Under the pieces are notes generated by a model. It saw nothing but the letters and a program-made list of their open reading frames with translations. It searched no databases and had not been told where the DNA came from. Positions 1 through 5,112 of a stretch of 5,112 bases of DNA are shown here, one piece after another (the stretch's first letter is position 1; every line of letters begins with the position of its first letter). The position numbers and the translations under genes were made by a program. Location: contig DASUGM010000185.1 of assembly GCA_036274055.1 (NCBI GenBank), forward strand, positions 1-5,112. The letters are read 5' to 3'. Origin of the DNA: DASUGM01 sp036274055 (lineage in GTDB: Bacteria; Acidobacteriota; Vicinamibacteria; Vicinamibacterales; SCN-69-37).

Positions 1-2205
1 CGGCAGCATCCGCCCGCCCGGCGCCAGCGACAGCGTCAGCCGACGCGCGCTGTCTTCCCAGCGCGCGTCGATGCGCATCCACGCGCCCTGGCGATAGTCG
101 AAGCTCCGGCCGTCGTCTTCGTAAACCGAAGACGTGCCGTCGGCGCCGCTGTAGACGACCATCTCCAGCGGCGCGTCGCTCGGCTCGTCGACGTATTGTT
201 TCACCGGTCCCATCGGCACGACCGCGCCGGCGCGCACGTACAGCGGCATCGTCGCGAGGTCGACCGCGCGGTCGACCTCGCGGCCGCCGGCCACGCGTTC
301 CTCCGTCCAGAAATCGATCCACGACGTGCCAGCCGGCAGATACACCTTGCGGCTCGTCGCGCCCTTAAGGACGACGGGCGCGACGAGGATGTCGCGTCCC
401 CAGAGGTACTCGTCACCGCGCGCGACCGCCGTCGGGTCGTCGGGGTGATGCAGCCAGAGCGCGCGGATGATCGGCAGGCCGGTGTCGTGACACTCGCGCA
501 CGGCGGTGTAGAGGTACGGCATCAGGCGCGACCGCAGCTCGAGATACTTGCGAATCGTCGGCTCGACGTTCGGATTCTTGAGTTCTGCGGGATCGGCCTT
601 CCAGTTGCCGTCGCCGGCTGGACCGCCGTCGCCGCCATCCCAGCCCCACGGCAACCGCAAGTGCCATTGCCGGCCGTGCGATCGAAACGATGGGTTGAAC
701 GCGCCGAACTGGAACCAGCGCACGTGCAGTTCGCCGGTGTACTCCGCAGTCGGATTGAAACCGCCGATGTCCGTGCCCCAGTACGGCAGGCCCGACAGAC
801 CGGTGTTGATCGCGACGCCGACGTGCAGCTTCAGCGTCTCCCACCGCGATTGCACGTCGCCCGACCAGATGAATCCGCCGTAGCGCTGGATCCCGGCCGA
901 CGCATTGCGATGCAGCGCGAACGGCCGTTGATTCGGACGGTAGAGCTGCGTGCCTTCCCAATACATGCGATGGCGCAGCAGCCGCGACGGTCCGTCGAAG
1001 CCGTCGCCCTGATCGGGCCACCAGCCGTCGACGCCGGCATCCATGATCGGCTTGTGCGCCGGCCAGTAGCACGACACCTGGCGGTCGGGCGGCCAATTGC
1101 CCGGGCTGGCCGGATTGTCAGGATTCGGCACACGCCCCGGCGGCAGCGGCGCCGCCGTGCACGAATCGCTGACGGTGCCGCTGAACCGTCTTCCTTCGAC
1201 AACGATGTGCACGACCACCTTGAAGTGCTGGTCATGCAGCTGGGCCAGCATCTTCGGTGGATCGGGGAAGTTGGTCGGATGCCAGGCGAACTCGCCGTTG
1301 CGCGTGTTCCAGCCTGACGGCGTGAACTCGGTGCCCAGGTAGATCAATGTCTCACACGGCAGCTTCTTCTCGCGAAACGTGCGCGCGACGCCCAGGATCT
1401 CGTCCGGTCCGGCAAGCGTCCGCGACGACTGCATGTAGCCCAACGTCCACTTCGCCGGCATTTCCGGCAAGCCAGTGATGCGCGCGTACTCGCGCATGAT
1501 CGCCACCGGATCCTTCGAGGCGACGACGAACACGTCGAGCGGGAGTGCCGCATCGGCGCGCGGCATGAACTTGCCTGCGGCGCCGGTGAAGTCGAAGGCG
1601 CCGTAGGGCTGATGGATGAACATCGCCCAGCCGTCGGTGCCGACGAGCCACTGCACCGGCGCGCGGGTGCCGTGCGTGGCCAGGCGATAGCCGTCGGCGT
1701 CGGCGTTGACCTGGCCGTTGCGCATCTGATCGGTCGAGCCCTTCTTGTCGAACTGCACGCCGCCTTCGCCGAGGCCGAGCAACGGGCCCTTCGGCAATAG
1801 AAACGACATGCCGGGCGCCACCGCATCGAGCGTCAACGTCTGGATCGATTCACCCGACGATCGTTTGATGTGCACCGTCGGTGGCCCCGGCGCGTAACTG
1901 ACGACGAAGCCGCCGGCGGCGACCTGCGTCAGTCGCGACTGGTCCCGCGCCTGCACGAGCGGCTTGCCGAATTCGTCCTGGACGAGATGGCCGGTCTGCG
2001 CAATCGGCGCCGGCGCGCCGTCGCGGATCGGACGGAGGGTGACCCGCACGGTCAGTGGACTGACCGACGAGACAGCGATCTCTACCGGCTGGCCAGAGAC
2101 GACGATCTCGCCGGCCGATTGTCCGCGGATCACACCGCCGGAAACGGCAAGGCCTGCGCCCGCCAGCCCCAGATCTTTCAGAGCCCGTCGTCGAGTAATG
2201 CGCAT
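1..2205 (-). CDS. Tat-exported GH31 family glycoside hydrolase (alpha-xylosidase/alpha-glucosidase-like), C-terminus cut by window edge
   Basis: An uninterrupted minus-strand frame gives 735 residues and is still open at the left edge. Residues 4-10 (TRRRALK), followed by a Gly/Ala/Leu-rich stretch to about 24, form a twin-arginine signal, so the enzyme is probably exported folded. Residues ~30-245 fit the GH31 N-terminal beta-sandwich (LLGLGEGG at 142-149). The catalytic barrel spans ~250-580. The nucleophile region is DGWWPDQGD at 393-401, with D398 the expected nucleophile. The acid/base region is WSGDVQSRWETLK at 447-459, with D450 the expected acid/base. LSGLPYWGTDIGGF at 470-483 is a GH31 hallmark and H510 lies in the conserved FRSHG. 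A C-terminal beta-sandwich carries MPLYVRAGAVVP at 653-664, and ~675-735 resembles DUF5110, so probably only a few dozen residues are missing. The start is the only ATG after an in-frame TAG (2245-2247) and has a strong Shine-Dalgarno. GH31 enzymes retain anomeric configuration when cleaving alpha-glycosides. Substrate is not proven; alpha-xylose release is inferred from the neighbouring xylose genes, but the KTDFGE motif of YicI-type xylosidases is absent. Confidence 0.93.
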   Translation of the reverse strand, partial: MRITRRRALKDLGLAGAGLAVSGGVIRGQSAGEIVVSGQPVEIAVSSVSPLTVRVTLRPIRDGAPAPIAQTGHLVQDEFGKPLVQARDQSRLTQVAAGGFVVSYAPGPPTVHIKRSSGESIQTLTLDAVAPGMSFLLPKGPLLGLGEGGVQFDKKGSTDQMRNGQVNADADGYRLATHGTRAPVQWLVGTDGWAMFIHQPYGAFDFTGAAGKFMPRADAALPLDVFVVASKDPVAIMREYARITGLPEMPAKWTLGYMQSSRTLAGPDEILGVARTFREKKLPCETLIYLGTEFTPSGWNTRNGEFAWHPTNFPDPPKMLAQLHDQHFKVVVHIVVEGRRFSGTVSDSCTAAPLPPGRVPNPDNPASPGNWPPDRQVSCYWPAHKPIMDAGVDGWWPDQGDGFDGPSRLLRHRMYWEGTQLYRPNQRPFALHRNASAGIQRYGGFIWSGDVQSRWETLKLHVGVAINTGLSGLPYWGTDIGGFNPTAEYTGELHVRWFQFGAFNPSFRSHGRQWHLRLPWGWDGGDGGPAGDGNWKADPAELKNPNVEPTIRKYLELRSRLMPYLYTAVRECHDTGLPIIRALWLHHPDDPTAVARGDEYLWGRDILVAPVVLKGATSRKVYLPAGTSWIDFWTEERVAGGREVDRAVDLATMPLYVRAGAVVPMGPVKQYVDEPSDAPLEMVVYSGADGTSSVYEDDGRSFDYRQGAWMRIDARWEDSARRLTLSLAPGGRMLP
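41..70. repeat. Inverted repeat, 12-bp arms, within GH31 3' coding region
   Basis: CGACGCGCGCTG at 41-52 and its exact reverse complement at 59-70 flank a six-base loop (TCTTCC on the plus strand). It lies in the DUF5110-like end of the GH31 gene, around residues 713-722. The arms are almost all G+C, so the RNA hairpin would be very stable. Confidence 0.85.
143..174. repeat. Inverted repeat, 8-bp arms, within GH31 3' coding region
   Basis: GCGCCGCT at 143-150 and AGCGGCGC at 167-174 are exact reverse complements separated by 16 bases. This is weaker than its two neighbours and could be chance in GC-rich coding sequence. It is noted because it lies between them. Confidence 0.6.
253..282. repeat. 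Perfect 30-bp palindrome inside the GH31 coding sequence
   Basis: The half-site CGCGAGGTCGACCGC is followed directly by its exact reverse complement, with no spacer; the next flanking pair (252/283) does not match. It encodes about residues 642-651 of the GH31 protein (REVDRAVDLA), just before the conserved MPLYVRAG. In RNA it could form a 13-bp stem on a CGCG loop. Confidence 0.9.
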
Positions 2206-2283
2206 GCCACCTCCGCCAAGGCTACGGTGTCCCAGGGCGCGAGTCTAAGCGACAATGGGCGAGTCAGTTCATAAGAGATCCGT
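2206..2283. promoter_or_regulatory. Divergent intergenic region between the GH31 gene and xylB
   Basis: These 78 bp separate two start codons facing away from each other, so promoters for both genes must lie here or within the gene starts. The heptamer GCGAGTC occurs twice in direct orientation, at 2239-2245 and 2259-2265, 20 bp apart, about two helical turns. This is compatible with an operator for a shared regulator, but nothing identifies one. I found no convincing sigma-70 promoter on either strand. The xylB leader has only a weak purine run, AAGAGA at 2273-2278, ahead of its ATG. Confidence 0.5.
2208..2214 (-). promoter_or_regulatory. Shine-Dalgarno of the GH31 gene
   Basis: On the minus strand GGAGGTG lies just before the ATG at 2205-2203, with four bases between the GGAGG core and the ATG. 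This is a near-perfect match to the anti-Shine-Dalgarno, though slightly closer to the start than usual. It fixes the start codon, since the next upstream in-frame triplets lead to a TAG stop without another ATG. Confidence 0.7.
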
Positions 2284-3849
2284 ATGTCTTTTTTTCTCGG
2301 TCTCGACTCGAGCACGCAGGGTCTGACAGCGGTCATCATCGCCGTCTCCGGGACATCACGCGACGTCGTCTGGCAGCACACCATCAACTACGACCGCGAC
2401 TTGCCGGAGTACGGGACGCGGCACGGCGTGCTGCAGAACACCGATCCGCGCGTTGTGCGGTCGTCGCCGGCGATGTGGGCCGACGCGCTCGACCGCATGA
2501 TGGCGCGGATCGCGACCGAGCGACCGATCGACAAGTCACGGATCGCCGCGATCAGCGGCGCCGGCCAGCAGCACGGGAGCGTCTACCTGTCGCAGGATGG
2601 ACTGGCGCGGCTGGCCGCGATGGACGAGCGCGCCGCTCTGGCGTCGCAGATGGATGGACTGTTTACGCGGGACGCGTCGCCGATCTGGATGGACTCGTCG
2701 ACGTCGGCCGAGTGCGAGGAGATCGATGCCGCACTCGGCGGCCCGGCCGTGACCGCGCGCTTGACCGGTTCGCGTGCCTGCGAACGGTTCACCGGGCCGC
2801 AGATTCGCAAGCTCGCCAAGGATCATCCGGGACGCTACGAGGCGACCGTCCGCATCCATCTGGTCAGTTCGTTTCTGGCGTCGCTGCTGGCCGCGGTCGA
2901 TGCGCCGATCGATCCCGGCGATGGCGCCGGCATGAACCTGATGGATCTGGCATCCGGCGAGTGGTCGGATGCCGCGCTGGATGCCACGGCGCCGGGTCTG
3001 CGATCAAAGCTGCCGCGCCTCGCGCCGGCGTCGACGGTGATCGGCCATCTTGGCGCCTACTGGACCGGGCGCTACGGCTTCTCGCCGGCGACCAAAGTCG
3101 TGACCTGGACCGGCGACAACCCGTCGAGCCTGATCGGCACTGGTCTGATCCGCGAGGGCCGCGTCGCGATTTCGCTCGGCACCAGCGACACGATCTTCGG
3201 CGCGATGGATGCGCCACGGGTCAGCGACGCCGGCATCGGCCACGTGTTCGGATCGCCGACCGGTGGGTTCATGGGCATCACCGTGTTCAAGAACGGATCG
3301 CTCGCCCGCGAGCGGATCCGCGACACCTACGCCCTGGACTGGGATGCGTTTTCGCTGCTGCTGCAGACATCGCCGCCGGGCAACCACGGCGCGTTGATGC
3401 TGCCGTGGTTCGATCCCGAGATCACGCCCGCGGCCACCGCGCCCGATGTCCGCCGCCACGATCTCGATCCGCACGACGCGCACGCCAACGTCCGCGCCGT
3501 CGTCGAAGGGCAGATGATGGCCATGGCCCGCCATTCGGCGTGGATGGGCGTTCGCGTTGACACCATTCACGCGACCGGCGGCGCCTCACAGAACACCGAG
3601 ATTCTGCAGGTGATGGCCGACGTCTTCGGCGCGCGCGTCGAACGGTTTCGGATCAGCAACTCGGCGGCGCTCGGCGCCGCGCTGCGCGCCTACCAGTCGC
3701 ACACCGGCGCGCCGTGGCCCGAGGTCGTCACCGGTTTCGTCGAGCCCGTGGCTGGCGGGGCGGTGGCGCCGATCTCCGCGCACGTCGCCGTCTACGATGA
3801 ACTCAAGCGGAAGCACGCGGCGTTTGAAAAGCGGGCCCTCAGCTCGTAG
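2284..3849 (+). CDS. xylB: Xylulokinase, FGGY family, long eukaryote-like type
   Basis: This gene predicts a cytoplasmic sugar kinase of 521 residues that transfers phosphate from ATP to D-xylulose, giving D-xylulose 5-phosphate. The N-terminal FGGY domain opens with LGLDSSTQ (5-12; D8 in the phosphate-binding loop). It continues with DRDLPEYGT (37-45), SGAGQQHGS (91-99), PIWMDSST (133-140) and TGSRACERFTGPQI (161-174). The C-terminal domain has TGDNPSSL (276-283; D278 is the expected catalytic base), SLGTSDT (297-303) and ATGGASQNTEILQVMADVFG (430-449), which fits the adenosine-binding motif. These motifs follow human and plant xylulokinases closely as I recall them, with a constant two-residue offset for H97, R168, D278 and N279 against the human substrate-binding residues. 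The length is nearer human (~536) than E. coli XylB (~484). The ATG is the first start after an in-frame TAA at 2272-2274; its ribosome site is weak. It is divergent from the GH31 gene and convergent with xylA. All key residues are present. Confidence 0.95.
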   Translation: MSFFLGLDSSTQGLTAVIIAVSGTSRDVVWQHTINYDRDLPEYGTRHGVLQNTDPRVVRSSPAMWADALDRMMARIATERPIDKSRIAAISGAGQQHGSVYLSQDGLARLAAMDERAALASQMDGLFTRDASPIWMDSSTSAECEEIDAALGGPAVTARLTGSRACERFTGPQIRKLAKDHPGRYEATVRIHLVSSFLASLLAAVDAPIDPGDGAGMNLMDLASGEWSDAALDATAPGLRSKLPRLAPASTVIGHLGAYWTGRYGFSPATKVVTWTGDNPSSLIGTGLIREGRVAISLGTSDTIFGAMDAPRVSDAGIGHVFGSPTGGFMGITVFKNGSLARERIRDTYALDWDAFSLLLQTSPPGNHGALMLPWFDPEITPAATAPDVRRHDLDPHDAHANVRAVVEGQMMAMARHSAWMGVRVDTIHATGGASQNTEILQVMADVFGARVERFRISNSAALGAALRAYQSHTGAPWPEVVTGFVEPVAGGAVAPISAHVAVYDELKRKHAAFEKRALSS

Positions 3850-3912
3850 GCCCCAGGGCCAGGGCCCCAGGCCCCCGGCCCAGGGCCCAAGACTCAAGAC
3901 CGAAGACCCAAG
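3849..3912. repeat. Compound short tandem repeat between convergent xylB and xylA
   Basis: The block begins at the last base of the xylB stop codon and fills most of the 71-bp gap. The first half is made of GGCCCAG-like units of 6-8 nt: GGCCCCAG at 3849 and 3863, GGCCAG at 3857, GGCCCAG at 3877 and GGCCCAAG at 3884. The second half continues in strict 7-nt phase with ACTCAAG, ACCGAAG and ACCCAAG (3892-3912). The composition is unlike the flanking genes: C/A-rich on the plus strand, and G-rich then TCTTGGG-like on the minus strand. It looks like a degenerate minisatellite grown from a heptamer. Similar arrays may recur at gene ends elsewhere in the genome, which the window cannot show. Confidence 0.75.
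3862..3888. terminator. Candidate two-way hairpin between convergent genes (no T-tract)
   Basis: This 27-nt imperfect palindrome sits inside the tandem repeat. The outer arms are GGGCCC at 3862-3867 and 3883-3888. A symmetric 2x2 internal mismatch (CA/CA) follows, then inner arms GGCC at 3870-3873 and 3877-3880, closed on a three-base loop. Because it is palindromic it could fold in both the xylB and xylA transcripts, whose stop codons lie 12 and 32 bases away. No T-run follows on either strand, so it is not a classical intrinsic terminator. It could instead be a 3'-end stabiliser or only a by-product of the repeat. Confidence 0.35.
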
Positions 3913-3920
3913 ACGGTTCT

Positions 3921-5096
3921 CTACCTGACCCCCAACAACAGCTCGACGACCAGCTGATCCAGCCGCTCGTACGGCAGCGGGCGCGCCGCCAGCTGCGCGC
4001 GATCGAAGGTGCGCGCCAGGATCGCATCCGCCGCCGCGCGCGAGTAGTCTCCATCGAGAATGCCGTCGCTTGTGGCATCCGCGCCGCCGTCGCGAATCTC
4101 GGCCAGCAGCGCCTGGATCTCGGCGTCCTGGCTGAACCGTTCGGCCTTGTTCTTCAGGATCAAATACGTTCGCATGCATCCGGCAGCGAAGTCCCAGACG
4201 CCGTCGGCGCTCTCGGTTCGCAGCGCGTGCGCGTCGAAGTGGCGGGGGCCGTCGTAGCCGGCCGACTCGAGGAGTTGGACCAGAAAAAACATCGCCTTCT
4301 GCGACTCGGCGCCGAAGCGCAGGTCCTGATCGAAACGGCCGGGCTTCTGATCGTTGAGATCGATGTGGAACAACTTGCCGGCATCGATCGCCTGCGCGAT
4401 CGCGTGCACGAAATTGAGGCCGGCCATTTGCTCGTGGGCGACTTCCGGATTCACGCCGACCATCTCGGGATGATCGAGCGTCGGGATGAACGCGAGGTAC
4501 GACGCTGTCGTGGGGAAGTAGATGTCGCCGCGCGGTTCGTTGGGCTTGGCCTCGAGCGCGAACCGCAACTCGTACTTCCGGTCGAGGGCGTAGTCGCACA
4601 GAAAGTTGATCGCATGACGAAACCGCTTGATCGCCTCGACGGGATCCTTGCCGGCGTCGACTTCAGCGCCTTCGCGGCCGCCCCAGAACACATAGGTCGA
4701 GGCGCCGAGCTCGACGCCGAGATCCATCGCGCGCATCGTCTTCTGCAGCGCGTAGGCGCGGACGCCGGCGTCGTGCGACGTGAAGGCGCCGTCACGGAAC
4801 ACCGGGTCCGAGAACAGATTGGTCGTCGCCATCGGCACGCACATGCCGTGTTCGTTCAGGGCCCTGGTGAACTCGCGGACGATGCGATCGCGCTCGGCCG
4901 GCGACGCGTCGATTGGCACCAGGTCGTTGTCGTGCAGGTTGACGCCCCACGCGCCGAGCGCGCCGAGGCGGCGCACCGACTCGCGCGGATCGAGCGCCGG
5001 CCGGACGAACTCGCCGAACGGATCGCGGCCGCGGTTGCCGACCGTCCAGAGGCCAAAGGTGAACTTGTCCGCGGGTGTAGGGCGAAAGTCGGGCAT
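3921..5096 (-). CDS. xylA: D-xylose isomerase, class I (Streptomyces/Thermus type)
   Basis: This gene predicts a cytoplasmic, metal-dependent aldose-ketose isomerase of 391 residues that converts D-xylose to D-xylulose (also D-glucose to D-fructose in this family). Family members are homotetramers. It is full length against the roughly 388-residue Streptomyces enzymes and aligns end to end with a one-residue offset. Visible active-site residues are W17, F27 (the residue that reaches into the neighbouring subunit), H55 and D58 in NLHDNDL, T91, F95 and W138. Metal site 1 is E182, E218, D246 and D288; metal site 2 is E218, H221, D256 and D258; K184 is also present. Signature stretches are FTFGLWTVG (12-20), WGGREGAE (138-145), KPNEPRGDI (184-192), NPEVAHEQMAGLNF (216-229) and ERLDQL near the end. 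The ATG gives the N-terminus expected for the family. No Shine-Dalgarno is visible in the 16 bases before it, where the window ends. The gene is convergent with xylB, 71 bp apart, so the two are not one operon. Confidence 0.97.
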   Translation of the reverse strand: MPDFRPTPADKFTFGLWTVGNRGRDPFGEFVRPALDPRESVRRLGALGAWGVNLHDNDLVPIDASPAERDRIVREFTRALNEHGMCVPMATTNLFSDPVFRDGAFTSHDAGVRAYALQKTMRAMDLGVELGASTYVFWGGREGAEVDAGKDPVEAIKRFRHAINFLCDYALDRKYELRFALEAKPNEPRGDIYFPTTASYLAFIPTLDHPEMVGVNPEVAHEQMAGLNFVHAIAQAIDAGKLFHIDLNDQKPGRFDQDLRFGAESQKAMFFLVQLLESAGYDGPRHFDAHALRTESADGVWDFAAGCMRTYLILKNKAERFSQDAEIQALLAEIRDGGADATSDGILDGDYSRAAADAILARTFDRAQLAARPLPYERLDQLVVELLLGVR

Positions 5097-5112
5097 CGCG
5101 GCGGATCGTATC

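Noticed and set aside
413..1096. Minus-strand 227-codon frame overlapping the GH31 gene
   Set aside because: It is on the same strand as GH31 but out of frame, with Arg/Ala-rich low-complexity content and no motifs. I saw no sign of a frameshift, because the GH31 frame is intact throughout.
196..1317. Long plus-strand open frame of 373 codons opposite the GH31 gene
   Set aside because: The translation is Arg/Ala/Val-rich with no recognisable motif. The opposite strand encodes clear GH31 catalytic motifs across the same bases. This is the antisense shadow expected in GC-rich coding DNA.
2251..2256. Possible -10 hexamer GACAAT for xylB
   Set aside because: Only four of six bases match, and no reasonable -35 lies 16-18 bp upstream. 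Too weak to call as a promoter.
2475..3560. Plus-strand open frame of 361 codons inside xylB in another frame
   Set aside because: The product is extremely rich in Arg and Asp without motifs, while the xylB frame carries every FGGY motif. It is a frame shadow.
4385..4402. Hairpin CGATCGC / GCGATCG inside xylA
   Set aside because: Seven-base arms made of repeated CGATCG, which is common in GC-rich coding DNA; this is within chance expectation.
3586..4599. Minus-strand open frame of 337 codons spanning the xylB end, the repeat and much of xylA
   Set aside because: It crosses two well-supported genes in a different frame or strand, and its Arg-rich, low-complexity translation includes the repeat. 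It is not a credible gene.
3921..5096. Alternative reading of the xylA gene as an unrelated TIM-barrel epimerase
   Set aside because: All metal ligands, the catalytic histidine and the end-to-end length match class I xylose isomerase, so the alternative is not needed.

Overview
The window is a compact, GC-rich (by eye about two thirds G+C) bacterial locus for freeing and catabolising D-xylose. It holds three real protein genes. From left to right they are: a minus-strand, Tat-exported glycoside hydrolase of family GH31 that runs off the left edge; a plus-strand xylulokinase of the long type familiar from animals and plants; and a minus-strand class I (Streptomyces/Thermus-like) xylose isomerase whose start codon lies 16 bases from the right edge. 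I saw no RNA gene, insertion sequence, CRISPR array or phage gene.

Layout: 1-2205 is the GH31 gene (735 codons visible, C-terminus cut off). 2206-2283 is a 78-bp divergent intergenic region with the GH31 Shine-Dalgarno and a short direct repeat. 2284-3849 is xylB. 3850-3920 is a 71-bp convergent intergenic region filled by a compound 6-8-nt tandem repeat with hairpin and G-quadruplex potential. 3921-5096 is xylA. Three strong inverted repeats lie inside the last 300 bases of visible GH31 coding sequence, one of them a perfect 30-bp palindrome.

How the genes would work together (inference from family knowledge): the exported GH31 enzyme would release an alpha-linked sugar, plausibly alpha-xylose from xyloglucan-type oligosaccharides. 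XylA would isomerise D-xylose to D-xylulose in the cytoplasm, and XylB would phosphorylate it to D-xylulose 5-phosphate for the pentose phosphate pathway. No transporter or regulator is in view. The kinase and isomerase are convergent rather than in the usual xylAB operon, so they cannot share a message.

Organism: high GC, a Tat-exported GH31 enzyme, a eukaryote-like XylB beside a class I XylA, and a heptamer-type intergenic repeat suggest a soil-type bacterium, perhaps Acidobacteriota (Vicinamibacteria-like). This is a judgement from general familiarity, not a search, and other GC-rich phyla remain possible. I see no wholly new system. The points most worth a second look are the active-site variant of the GH31 enzyme, the mixed ancestry of the xylose genes, and the repeat and palindrome DNA.
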